Of a stretch of 64,000 nt of DNA, positions 36,346-44,677 are shown piece by piece. Origin of the DNA: Rhodococcus yunnanensis NBRC 103083 (GTDB lineage Bacteria; Actinomycetota; Actinomycetes; Mycobacteriales; Mycobacteriaceae); assembly GCF_001895005.1 (NCBI RefSeq), contig NZ_BCXH01000012.1, forward strand, positions 1-64,000, written 5' to 3'. The position numbers and the translations under genes were made by a program. The number at the start of each line of letters is the position of its first letter. Within the stretch, counting starts at the first letter, position 1. The notes under the pieces are model-generated. The model made no database searches. It was given only the letters and a program-made list of their open reading frames with translations, and had not been told where the DNA came from.

Positions 36346-37106
36346 CAGCTCTCCCCCTTCGGCTCGGTGGACGAACCCTTCTGCGATTCCACGACGACCC
36401 GCACGGCGTCCTCGACGCTGTCGGTGCAATGGATCAGGTCGAGGTCGGACGGCGACACCTTGCCCTGCGCAACAAGGGTGTCCTTGATCCAGTCGAGCAA
36501 ACCCGACCAGAAATCCTTGCCCAACAATATGATCGGGAACCGCGTGACCTTCCCGGTCTGGACGAGCGTCAACGCCTCGAAGAGTTCGTCGAGCGTGCCG
36601 AACCCACCGGGTAGGCAGACGAACGCCTGCGAGTACTTCACGAACATGGTCTTGCGAACGAAGAAGTACCTGAAGTTGATGCCGAGATCGACCCACTCGT
36701 TGAGCCCCTGCTCGAAGGGCAATTCGATCCCCAGTCCGATCGAGTACCCGCCTGCCCCGCTCGCTCCCCGATTCGCGCCCTCCATGACTCCCGGTCCACC
36801 GCCGGTCACCACCGCGAAACCCGCCTCGGCGAGCGCGGTGCCCAACTCGACGCTGCGCGCGTACTCCGGGTGATCGGGTGGCGTACGGGCCGAGCCGAAA
36901 ACCGTTACGGCCTTGGGCACTTCGGCGAGAGCCTCGAATCCCTCGACGAATTCGCTCTGAATACGCAGAACACGCCAGGTGTCGGAGTGGATCCAGCCAC
37001 CGGTTCCACGCTGGTCCAGCAATCGCTGATCCGACGTCGTGGTCTCGGTGTTGCGTCTACGTCGCAACACCACGGGCCCTTTGTGCGTAGTGGGTTCTGG
37101 TTCCAT
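36342..37106 (-). CDS. Second LOG-like Rossmann protein, longer form
   Basis: The 254-residue protein has GGGPGVMEGANRGA and PGGFGTLDE, the LOG motifs, plus a longer N-terminal extension with VTVFGSARTPP. It belongs to the TIGR00730-like group but is clearly diverged from the downstream 188-residue copy. The two overlap by 4 nt, and this one starts 10 nt after dapE. The substrate is probably a modified nucleotide monophosphate; not proven. Confidence 0.85.
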   Translation of the reverse strand: MEPEPTTHKGPVVLRRRRNTETTTSDQRLLDQRGTGGWIHSDTWRVLRIQSEFVEGFEALAEVPKAVTVFGSARTPPDHPEYARSVELGTALAEAGFAVVTGGGPGVMEGANRGASGAGGYSIGLGIELPFEQGLNEWVDLGINFRYFFVRKTMFVKYSQAFVCLPGGFGTLDELFEALTLVQTGKVTRFPIILLGKDFWSGLLDWIKDTLVAQGKVSPSDLDLIHCTDSVEDAVRVVVESQKGSSTEPKGESW

Positions 37107-37116
37107 ACCGTCCAGG

Positions 37117-38211
37117 CTAACTGGAGGTCAGGTAGCTCCGAAGCACACCGGTGACGTGTGTGATCTGCTCGACCGGTACCCGCTCGTCGCGCTTGTGCGC
37201 GAGGTTGGGATCACCCGGGCCGTAGTTGACGGCGGGGATACCGAGAGCGGAGAACCGCGACACGTCGGTCCACCCGTACTTCGCCCTGAACCGACCGCCC
37301 GCGGCCTCGATCAACGCCGCCGCAGCCGGAGCGCCGAGACCGGGAAGCGCACCTGCCGAAGAATCGGTGACCTCGAATCCGAGATCCAATCCGTCGACGA
37401 CGTCGTGTACGTGAGCGATCGCCTGCTCGACGGATCGGTCAGGCGCGAACCTGAAGTTCACGTCGAGTTCGGCAGCATCGGGGACCACGTTTCCTGCCAC
37501 GCCACCGGAGATACGGACGGCTTGGAGGCCTTCACGGTAGACGCAGCCGTCGATGTCGACCTGCCGAGCCTCGTACGCCGCCAGCCGATTGAGAACGGCA
37601 CCGAACTTGTGAATTGCGTTGTCACCCAACCACGACCTGGCACTGTGGGCACGTGTTCCGCTCGCCGACAATCGAACTCGCAGCGTGCCCTGGCATCCCG
37701 CCTCGATGAATCCGCCCGAGGGCTCACCGAGAATCGCGACGTCCGCCTGGAGCCATTCGGGTAGTTCACGTTCGATCCGGCCGAGCCCGTTCAACGAGGC
37801 AGCGATCTCCTCGCAGTCGTAGAACACGAGAGTGATGTCGTGTGCGGGTTCGGCGATGGTTGCCGCGAGGTGCAAAAACACTGCGTCGCCGGACTTCATG
37901 TCCACGGTGCCGCAGCCGTGGATGACGTCGCCTTCCGTGCTGTCGCGCTCACGCCTGCTCGGGACGTTGTCCGCGATCGGAACGGTGTCCAGGTGTCCGG
38001 CGAGCATCACGCGGCTCGGTAGTCCGCGGTTCGTCCGCGCCAGCACGGCGTTGCCGTTCCTGACGACCTCGAAGCCACCGGTCTGCTCCCGAAGCGCCGC
38101 CTCGACGGCGTCGGCGATGATCGTTTCGTCCTGCGAGACGCTGGGGATGTCGACGAGCGCCGACGTCAGGTCGATGGGGTCGGCGTGCAGATCCAACTGG
38201 GGAAAACTCAC
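37117..38211 (-). CDS. dapE: Succinyl-diaminopimelate desuccinylase DapE
   Basis: The 364-residue M20 metallopeptidase-fold enzyme removes succinate from N-succinyl-LL-diaminopimelate in lysine and peptidoglycan synthesis. Metal ligands are in AGHLDTVP and [13 protein letters not shown], the catalytic acid in YDCEEI, and [20 protein letters not shown] is the actinobacterial C-terminal signature. dapD lies 1 kb away on the other strand and dapC 15 kb away, completing the succinylase branch in this window. Confidence 0.93.
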   Translation of the reverse strand: MSFPQLDLHADPIDLTSALVDIPSVSQDETIIADAVEAALREQTGGFEVVRNGNAVLARTNRGLPSRVMLAGHLDTVPIADNVPSRRERDSTEGDVIHGCGTVDMKSGDAVFLHLAATIAEPAHDITLVFYDCEEIAASLNGLGRIERELPEWLQADVAILGEPSGGFIEAGCQGTLRVRLSASGTRAHSARSWLGDNAIHKFGAVLNRLAAYEARQVDIDGCVYREGLQAVRISGGVAGNVVPDAAELDVNFRFAPDRSVEQAIAHVHDVVDGLDLGFEVTDSSAGALPGLGAPAAAALIEAAGGRFRAKYGWTDVSRFSALGIPAVNYGPGDPNLAHKRDERVPVEQITHVTGVLRSYLTSS

Positions 38212-38229
38212 CCGAGCAGCCTATCGGGT

Positions 38230-39150
38230 CTACGTGCTGCCGCCCGGGATCTCGTACACCGCGCCGTCGAAGCCTGCCCGGAACAGCCTGCCCGAGGAGA
38301 AGCCCTGGTCACCGCGGCCGTAGACGAGAACACTCGACGTCGGAATTCCTCCGCCGAGGACGCACGTTGCGCCCGGTGCGTCGATTCTGACGATCTCTCC
38401 TCGCACGTTCATCGGCACCACCGGCCGACCCGCGGAGTCGAGCGTGAGACCGTCGGGCGCGCTCAGCGCTTCGAGCCCGCGCAGATCGAGAATGCTCTCG
38501 GGGGCCGAGGGGTTCGCGATCGGAATCCGGCTGACGCCTGGGTTCACGAATGTTCGCGACACGTACAGATAGCTGTCGGTGTTGTCGAGTACGGCGCCGT
38601 TGGCGCTCGGGAACACCGCCCACGCAGGATTCACCGTGCCGTCGGGAAGCACCTGACCGATGAGGCTTCCGAAATCGTTCGTCGCGTAGACGGTTCCGTC
38701 CTTCGTGACAGCAAGACCGTTGGCCGCGCTCAGTCCGGCCGCGAACGGGGTCACGGCAAGAGTCTCGACGTCGAGTCGCACGATCCCGGCCGCCTTCACG
38801 ATGTCGCCGACGAGAACCCGAGGGTCGGCGCCGTAGCCGACGAGGAGTGTGCCGTCGGGCATCCAGGCGAGGGCGCCGCCGCCGCCGGGAACCGTGGCGA
38901 TCGGATACGCGGGCTGCCCCGGTCCATCGATGCGATACACGCGTCCGGTGAGGATGTCGGTCGTGTAGAGCCTGCCCCGATCATCGACGGCAAGGCCTTC
39001 GAGCGCGGAGCCGCCGATCTGCGCGACCTTCACCGGCGGCGGCGGAGCGGGACAGTTGGGCGCACCGAGCGCCGTCGCCGGGGCAAGCACCGCCGCCCCT
39101 GATGTGAGAAGCACAACCGAAACGATCGCCGACGCCCAACGCCTCATCAT
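38230..39150 (-). CDS. Secreted SMP-30/gluconolactonase-like beta-propeller protein
   Basis: The 306-residue protein has a signal peptide (MRRWASAIVSVVLLTSG, likely cleavage after ALGAP or nearby) and beta-propeller repeats with the recurrent pattern GLAVDDRGRLYTTD, GALAWMPDGTLLVGYG and GLAVTKDGTVYATN. It resembles SMP-30/NHL-type propellers; a lactonase or binding role outside the cell is possible. Two adjacent ATG codons (39150, 39147) are candidate starts. It lies 18 nt before dapE. Confidence 0.72.
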   Translation of the reverse strand: MMRRWASAIVSVVLLTSGAAVLAPATALGAPNCPAPPPPVKVAQIGGSALEGLAVDDRGRLYTTDILTGRVYRIDGPGQPAYPIATVPGGGGALAWMPDGTLLVGYGADPRVLVGDIVKAAGIVRLDVETLAVTPFAAGLSAANGLAVTKDGTVYATNDFGSLIGQVLPDGTVNPAWAVFPSANGAVLDNTDSYLYVSRTFVNPGVSRIPIANPSAPESILDLRGLEALSAPDGLTLDSAGRPVVPMNVRGEIVRIDAPGATCVLGGGIPTSSVLVYGRGDQGFSSGRLFRAGFDGAVYEIPGGST

Positions 39151-39182
39151 CGGGCCGACGCTAGCACCGTATTCTCTTCCCT

Positions 39183-40136
39183 GTGAGCGCACAGGGAGCA
39201 TCTGCAATAGGCATTGCCAACATCACGACCAACGGTGTCGTCCTCGACACCTGGTACCCGAGCCCCGAGCTGGGTGAATTCGGCGCGACCGGCACGGTTC
39301 GTCTCGAAGGTTCCGACATTCCGGCCGAGTTGGCCGACCTGGTCGGACCGGACACCGCACGCGGCGTCGACGTCGTGGCCGTCCGCACGACCATCGCCTC
39401 GATCGACGACGCACCCGTCGACGCCCATGACGTCTACCTGCGGCTTCATCTGCTGTCGCACCGCCTGGTCCAGCCACACGGCGTGAACCTCGACGGCCAG
39501 TTCGGCTTCCTCGCCAACGTCGTCTGGACCAACTACGGCCCCGCCGCGGTCGAGGGCTTCGAAACCGTCCGCGCGAAGCTTCGTGCCCGCGGACCGGTCA
39601 CCGTCTACAGCGTCGACAAGTTCCCTCGCCTCGTCGACTACGTCATCCCGACCGGCGTCCGAATCGCCGACGCCGACCGAGTCCGCCTCGGCGCGTACCT
39701 GGCCAGCGGAACGACGGTCATGCACGAGGGCTTCGTCAACTTCAACGCGGGCACGCTCGGAAACTCGATGGTCGAGGGCCGCATCTCCGCCGGTGTCGTC
39801 GTCGGTGACGGTTCCGACGTCGGCGGCGGCGCATCCATCATGGGCACGCTGTCCGGTGGCGGAAAGAACGTCATTTCCGTCGGCAAGAGTTGCCTCCTCG
39901 GCGCGAACAGCGGCCTCGGAATCTCCCTCGGCGACGACTGCGTCGTCGAAGCCGGCCTCTACATCACCGCAGGCACCAAGGTCGCCGGCCCGGACGGCAC
40001 CGTCGTCAAGGCGGCGACGCTGACCGGAAAGTCCAACCTGCTCTTCCGTCGTAACTCGGTATCCGGTGCCGTGGAAGTGGTTCCGTGGAAGGGCACCGGC
40101 GTCGAATTGAACGCTGCTCTGCACGCCAACGACTGA
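39183..40136 (+). CDS. dapD: Tetrahydrodipicolinate N-succinyltransferase DapD
   Basis: The 317-residue enzyme succinylates tetrahydrodipicolinate using succinyl-CoA in the lysine/DAP pathway. It is the actinobacterial form with a central left-handed beta-helix of hexapeptides ([40 protein letters not shown]). The catalytic region contains [14 protein letters not shown] at 39183 starts it, 32 nt from the divergent SMP-30-like gene. Confidence 0.95.
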   Translation: MSAQGASAIGIANITTNGVVLDTWYPSPELGEFGATGTVRLEGSDIPAELADLVGPDTARGVDVVAVRTTIASIDDAPVDAHDVYLRLHLLSHRLVQPHGVNLDGQFGFLANVVWTNYGPAAVEGFETVRAKLRARGPVTVYSVDKFPRLVDYVIPTGVRIADADRVRLGAYLASGTTVMHEGFVNFNAGTLGNSMVEGRISAGVVVGDGSDVGGGASIMGTLSGGGKNVISVGKSCLLGANSGLGISLGDDCVVEAGLYITAGTKVAGPDGTVVKAATLTGKSNLLFRRNSVSGAVEVVPWKGTGVELNAALHAND

Positions 40137-40160
40137 AATCGGCGTTTCATACTTTTCGCG

Positions 40161-40178
40161 CCTCCCACCGGGAGGTTT
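40161..40178 (+). terminator. Terminator after dapD
   Basis: CCTCCC (40161-40166) and GGGAGG (40170-40175) form a 6-bp stem with a 3-nt loop followed by TTT, 24 nt past the dapD stop. Confidence 0.55.
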
Positions 40179-40244
40179 CCCGCGGCTTGACGCTCGGCCC
40201 GGACGGTGCACCGATGCTGTGATGTCTTGGCGAGGCAACGAACA

Positions 40245-40958
40245 ATGGGATCGACACTGGTACTCGGTACATCCGGCGGTGCCGGCACCACCACGACGAC
40301 GGTAGGGCTGGCCAACGTCACTGCTCGTCAAGGGTTGTGCGCGGTCGCGGTGGATGCGACGGTCGGAGGCGGGGATCTGGTCGAACGCGCGGCAGACGGC
40401 ACGGTTCGTCCGACCACCGTCGAATCGGGCTACATCGACTCCTTCATGTCCGTCGCCAGCACCGGCGCGCAGGTGCTGGGACGGGCGTGGCCGCAGGCGT
40501 CGGAACCCGACTACGACCGACTCGACTGGTACCTGCGTAGTCGGACGGACGCCAGGTTCTACGACCTCGGACACACTGCATTCGGACGACACAGCGCGCA
40601 TCCGCTGCGGAGCCAGCCGTCGGTCGCGCTCGTCCTCGTGGTTCAGGCGCGTCGTGACGCCGTCCATCGCACGCGGACGGCACTGCAGAGCATCGCGCTG
40701 ACCGCGGGCAGAAAGGTTCTCAGCCGAACCACCGTGGTGCTCACCCACCAGCATCCGGGTGTAAACCTCCTCGACGCCGGGCATTTTCGGCACTGCCTGG
40801 ACGACGTGGTGTTCGCCGTCGACGAGATTCCGTACGACTCGCATCTGGCGACGGGGTGGACCGTGACGGCATCGGCACTCGAACCGACCACCACTCAGGC
40901 CTTCGAGCGACTCCGCGCGACCACCCTGCGTTCGACGTCCGGCACACTGTCGGCGTGA
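40245..40958 (+). CDS. MinD/ParA-like protein with degenerate P-loop
   Basis: The 237-residue protein starts LVLGTSGGAGTTTTTVGLA, matching the deviant Walker A region of MinD/ParA ATPases. The signature Lys and the P-loop Lys are both replaced (SGG and GTT instead of KGG and GKT). The rest has the overall plan: AVDATVGGG for the switch region and FYDLGHT at the Walker B position without the usual DxPP. It is probably a non-hydrolysing relative. GAGG lies 9 nt before the ATG. It is the first of three overlapping genes with a P450 and a PAS/GAF-like protein. Confidence 0.65.
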   Translation: MGSTLVLGTSGGAGTTTTTVGLANVTARQGLCAVAVDATVGGGDLVERAADGTVRPTTVESGYIDSFMSVASTGAQVLGRAWPQASEPDYDRLDWYLRSRTDARFYDLGHTAFGRHSAHPLRSQPSVALVLVVQARRDAVHRTRTALQSIALTAGRKVLSRTTVVLTHQHPGVNLLDAGHFRHCLDDVVFAVDEIPYDSHLATGWTVTASALEPTTTQAFERLRATTLRSTSGTLSA

Positions 40959-42310
40959 ACATCCCTCGACCGCGCTTCCGGTTGCCGCTGCTCGGCGATC
41001 TTCTGAGCATCGACGCCGCAAAGCCGACACAGCGTGAACTCCGCATGGCAGCGGAACTGGGCCCGATCTTCGAGAGGAAGATACTCGGGCACCGGCTGGT
41101 GGTGGTCAGCGGCGCCGAACTCGTCGCAGAGCTGAACGACGAGACCCGATTCGCGAAGTTTCTCGCCCTTCCGCATCGTAAGCTGCGGGCTCTCGGTGGC
41201 GACGGTCTGTTCACCGCGTTCAACTCCGAACCCAATTGGGGCGCGGCACATCGGGTTCTCATGCCCGGTTTCAGCCAGGAGGCGATGCGGCGATACCACG
41301 AGGTCATGACCGAGGTGGCCGTGGAGTTGGTCGAGCACTGGCGCACTCGGGCGGACCGGGCCGACCTGGCGATCGACGTCACCTCCGATCTCAACAAGCT
41401 GACACTCGAGAACATGGCACGCACCGGATTCGGTTACAGCTTCGGCCCGTTCGACACCGGTGACGACGAATTCGTCGCCGCCATCGGCAGAATCCTCGCC
41501 TACGCGAACCGAACGTCCAACGACATGCCGCTGCTCCGGTTGTTCGGGCGCAGTGCTCGCATCCGCAACGAACGCGACATCGCCTACGTCCACCGCGTGG
41601 TCGACGATGTCATCGACAGACGTATGCGAGACAACGAGACTCGCCACGACGACCTGCTCGATCTCATGCTGCACACCCCCGATCCCGACACCGGAGAGCT
41701 CCTCGACGCAGTCAACATCCGCCACCAAGTGCTGACATTTCTGGTTGCCGGCAACGAAACGACGGCAGGCACACTCGGATTCGCCCTGTACTTCCTCGCC
41801 GCACATCCCGAGGTTGCGGACCGCGTCCGAGCGGAGGTGGCCCACCGCGCCTCCGTTTCGTACGAGGATGTGTCGAAGATGCGCTACACCCGAACCGTCG
41901 TCGACGAAACCCTCCGTCTGTGGCCGTCCGCTCCCGGATACTTTCGTAAGGCACGCCAGGACACTGCGTTGGCTGCGGGCCGGTACCCGATGAAGTCGGG
42001 CGACTGGGCGTTCGTACTGACGCTGGGCCTGCACCGCGATCCCGTGTGGGGCGAGGATCCGGAACGCTTCGATCCGGATCGCTTCTCACCGGCGAGATCT
42101 CGCAGCCGGCCTGCGCATGCCTACAAACCTTTCGGGACGGGGTTGCGCGGATGCATCGGTCGCCAGTTCGCGATTCACGAAACGGTGTTGACGCTCGCCG
42201 TGTTGATGAGCACGTTCGAGTTCGAACTCGATGGAGGACACCAGTTGGACATTCAGGAATCGCTGACCTTGAAACCGCAGAACCTGCTCATGAAGGTTCG
42301 GCGGCGGTGA
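40955..42310 (+). CDS. Cytochrome P450, stand-alone CYP102-like heme domain
   Basis: The 451-residue P450 aligns by eye along its length with the heme domain of P450 BM3 (CYP102A1): GDGLFTAFNSEPNW, LMPGFSQEAMRRYHE, and RLWPSAPGYF. It has ExxR at 318-321 (ETLR) and heme ligand Cys400 in FGTGLRGCIG, the same position as in BM3. The I-helix reads AGNETT (265-270) instead of AGHETT. No reductase domain is fused and no ferredoxin or reductase is adjacent. Fatty-acid hydroxylation is the family inference. It overlaps both neighbours by 4 nt (GTGA). Confidence 0.9.
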   Translation: MNIPRPRFRLPLLGDLLSIDAAKPTQRELRMAAELGPIFERKILGHRLVVVSGAELVAELNDETRFAKFLALPHRKLRALGGDGLFTAFNSEPNWGAAHRVLMPGFSQEAMRRYHEVMTEVAVELVEHWRTRADRADLAIDVTSDLNKLTLENMARTGFGYSFGPFDTGDDEFVAAIGRILAYANRTSNDMPLLRLFGRSARIRNERDIAYVHRVVDDVIDRRMRDNETRHDDLLDLMLHTPDPDTGELLDAVNIRHQVLTFLVAGNETTAGTLGFALYFLAAHPEVADRVRAEVAHRASVSYEDVSKMRYTRTVVDETLRLWPSAPGYFRKARQDTALAAGRYPMKSGDWAFVLTLGLHRDPVWGEDPERFDPDRFSPARSRSRPAHAYKPFGTGLRGCIGRQFAIHETVLTLAVLMSTFEFELDGGHQLDIQESLTLKPQNLLMKVRRR

Positions 42311-43323
42311 GCGGGATGCAGCCGGAGTGGTCCCTGATCGAGACCCTGGCCGCAGGTGGAATGAACATCGTCGCCAAGGGCGGTCAGCCGCGAAGCGTCA
42401 CCGAATCGCTTTCCCTGCAAAGACTGTCACCCGACGCCAAGATCGCGGTGCGGCCGTTTCTGCAACGCGCCCGCGAATCACGCTCCCGCTACGAGGAATT
42501 GACCGAAATCCGTACTCGCGGCGGCGGCACGTCGACGTACCGCCTTCTCGCCGTGCCTGTCCTCGGACCCACTGGCGCGGTACACGCTCTGCAATTGTGG
42601 ATCGGTCATGCCGATCTCGAACCCGAGCCGCCGCGCATCGTCTCGGCGGTGAGCTGGTTGCTGGAGAAAGGCGTCATCGCGCAGACGGTGGAGGCATCGA
42701 TGATGTCGGGAGTCGAACCGGATGCGCACGTACCCGAAAGGACGCCGGCGGAGTACTACGCGAAATCGATTCGCTTCGACGACACCGCCGGGCTGTTCGC
42801 ACTGTGCCTCGCACCGACCGCAGGCGGACACTGGGAGGGATCGTTCAGCGTGCTGCACGCCGACGGCCGCATCATGCGATGGCACTGCCACGCGCGCGCA
42901 TGCCTCGAACCGGGTGAGATAGGAGCCAGGGTCCTGTGGCACGACGTCACCGACACCGTCGCCCCTGACAAGCCGATCCTCGACGTTCTCGCGAGACAGC
43001 GCGGGATGGAAGCACTCGGCATCTATCCCGCGCTGTTGACACCCAAGCGCGGCTTTCTGACGATGTGGCTGTGCGAGACACCTGCACCGTGGGTTCAGTG
43101 GCGCGATGTCTCCTCCGGTGACGAGGTGTTCCACGCCGAGGACCGACCGGTCATCGAGGCTGCGCACACGCGGGTCCACGACAGCGGCGGCCACGAGGAG
43201 ATCACCGTCCGTACCAAGGCGAGTGAAGGACCCGAACCCTGGATTTCGACCCGAATGCGAATCTCGTCCTACCCGGGCGACCTCGGCCGGCACCTCGCAG
43301 TGGTGGACATGTACCGCGACTAA
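42307..43323 (+). CDS. PAS/GAF-like sensory protein of unknown family (possibly DUF5593)
   Basis: The 338-residue soluble protein has an N-terminal GAF-like region (EELTEIRTRGGGTSTYRLLA, VHALQLWIG) and a C-terminal PAS-like pair of segments (FSVLHADGRIMRWHCHARAC and EITVRTKASEGPEPWISTRM). No output domain such as a kinase, HTH or cyclase is seen. I believe it belongs to a GAF/PAS family described in actinobacteria as DUF5593, but that is from memory. The GTG start overlaps the P450 stop by 4 nt, and its stop overlaps the convergent ribH stop. Confidence 0.55.
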   Translation: MSGMQPEWSLIETLAAGGMNIVAKGGQPRSVTESLSLQRLSPDAKIAVRPFLQRARESRSRYEELTEIRTRGGGTSTYRLLAVPVLGPTGAVHALQLWIGHADLEPEPPRIVSAVSWLLEKGVIAQTVEASMMSGVEPDAHVPERTPAEYYAKSIRFDDTAGLFALCLAPTAGGHWEGSFSVLHADGRIMRWHCHARACLEPGEIGARVLWHDVTDTVAPDKPILDVLARQRGMEALGIYPALLTPKRGFLTMWLCETPAPWVQWRDVSSGDEVFHAEDRPVIEAAHTRVHDSGGHEEITVRTKASEGPEPWISTRMRISSYPGDLGRHLAVVDMYRD

Positions 43324-43763
43324 CCGATCGCCTTCAGCGATTCGAGCGTGCGCACGACCGCACGTGCTGCTTCGACGCCCTTCTTTTCCAGGTGGGCCGC
43401 GAAGAACTCGTTGTGATCGGCATGCTCGTGGAAGTGGTGCGGCGTCAGTACGACCGAGAACACCGGAACGTCGGTATCCAACTGCACGCGCATCAGACCG
43501 TCGATGACGGCAGTCTCCACGAACTCGTGGCGGTAGATTCCGCCGTCGACCACGAGCGCAGCAGCGACGATGGCCGAATAACGACCCGTGCGCGCCAACC
43601 GCTGCGCATGCAGCGGAATCTCGAAAGCGCCTGGCACCTCGAATGTATCGACGTCGGATCCGAACTCGGACACGAATCCGTGACGGGCGCGGTCGACAAG
43701 GTCGCGATGCCAGGTGGCTTGAATGAAGGCTACGGTTCCAGGCTGCTCGTTCGTCATGGCCAT
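43320..43763 (-). CDS. ribH: 6,7-dimethyl-8-ribityllumazine synthase, RibH2 type
   Basis: The 147-residue enzyme makes the riboflavin precursor dimethylribityllumazine. Its sequence follows the RibH2 class known from Brucella (AFIQATWHRDLVDRARHGF, VPGAFEIPLHAQRLARTGRY, VVDGGIYRHEFV, VLTPHHFHEHADH), not the usual icosahedral RibH class. RibH2 enzymes form decamers. No other riboflavin gene is nearby, so it is an extra or relocated copy. ATG at 43763 or 43757 may be used. It overlaps the convergent PAS/GAF-like gene end by a few bases. Confidence 0.88.
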   Translation of the reverse strand: MAMTNEQPGTVAFIQATWHRDLVDRARHGFVSEFGSDVDTFEVPGAFEIPLHAQRLARTGRYSAIVAAALVVDGGIYRHEFVETAVIDGLMRVQLDTDVPVFSVVLTPHHFHEHADHNEFFAAHLEKKGVEAARAVVRTLESLKAIG

Positions 43764-43767
43764 GATG

Positions 43768-44190
43768 TTAGTCGCCGAGCAGATCGAGAGTTCTCTCGTC
43801 CGGCTTACCGTCGAAGTACTTCTCCAGCACGCGGCGAAACACGGTGACATCAGGTCCGGCCTCGGCGAACAGGGTCACCGAAGAATGCAGCTTCAGGTTG
43901 TCGGGATAACCGAAGATCTGTTCGACGGTCTTGCCTTCCGTCTTCTCCACCAGCGCAGCCGCATTCTGCAGCCGTGGCCCGAGAACCTCGTGCGACAGAT
44001 ACAGCTGCGCCTCGATCAGGTCTGCGATGCCGAAGCGCTGCGCGGTCGCACTGAGGCCGAGTCCCGCCAATTGCGGAAACACGAACCACATCCAGTGCGT
44101 TTCCTTCCGCCCGGCTTTCAGCTCGGCACGCACGGTGCGCCACACGGGGTCCTGCGCATCGACGAATCGCTCGAGATCGTAATCGGTCAC
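43768..44190 (-). CDS. DUF1810 family protein
   Basis: The 140-residue protein has the family signatures RFVDAQDPVWRTVRAEL, THWMWFVFPQLAGLG and HSSVTLFAEAGPD. The structure family is small and helical; function is unknown. It ends 4 nt before the ribH start, so the two may be co-transcribed. Confidence 0.82.
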   Translation of the reverse strand: MTDYDLERFVDAQDPVWRTVRAELKAGRKETHWMWFVFPQLAGLGLSATAQRFGIADLIEAQLYLSHEVLGPRLQNAAALVEKTEGKTVEQIFGYPDNLKLHSSVTLFAEAGPDVTVFRRVLEKYFDGKPDERTLDLLGD

Positions 44191-44221
44191 CGTCTGTTGC
44201 CTTCTTCCTAGCGCCTGCTGC

Positions 44222-44677
44222 CTAGCGTCTTCTGCGTGAATCGATGACGCCGGTGTCGAATCCTGCCAGGTGGAGTCCGCCGCCGAAACGGGCGTGCTCG
44301 ATCTTCAGGCATTTGTCCATGACGACGTTCAGCCCGGCGGCCTCCGCGTCACGCGCGACATCGTCGTGCCGAAGACCGAGCTGCAACCAGATGGTTTTCG
44401 CGTGTACGGCGATGGCTTCCGCGAGCACGGACGGAAGGTCGTCGTGCTTGCGGAACACATCCACGAGATCCGGTTCGACCGGCAGGTCCGCGAGCGTCGG
44501 ATACACCGGTGTGCCCTCTATCTCGCTGATCGTCGGATTGACGAGGAAGATCTCGTAGTCGCTCGTCGACGAGAGATACCTGTTCACGAAATAGCTTGCC
44601 CTCGACGGGTTCTTCGACGCGCCGACTATCGCCACCGTCTTCGTGGCACGCAGGATGCGCAGTATCTCGGCACTCAT
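44222..44677 (-). CDS. CoA-binding domain protein (YccU-like)
   Basis: The 151-residue single-domain Rossmann protein begins TVAIVGASKNPSRASYFVNR, the CoA-binding domain signature, and contains KTIWLQLGLRHDDVARDAEA and MDKCLKIEHARF. Function is unknown; some relatives bind CoA or modified tRNA-related ligands. ATG at 44677 overlaps the metY stop by 4 nt, making it the third gene of the sulfur operon. Confidence 0.82.
   Translation of the reverse strand: MSAEILRILRATKTVAIVGASKNPSRASYFVNRYLSSTSDYEIFLVNPTISEIEGTPVYPTLADLPVEPDLVDVFRKHDDLPSVLAEAIAVHAKTIWLQLGLRHDDVARDAEAAGLNVVMDKCLKIEHARFGGGLHLAGFDTGVIDSRRRR

Noticed and set aside
39147..41030. 627-codon minus-strand frame across dapD and the MinD-like gene
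   Set aside because: It is antisense to well-identified genes and lacks protein-like composition; long shadows are common at this GC content.
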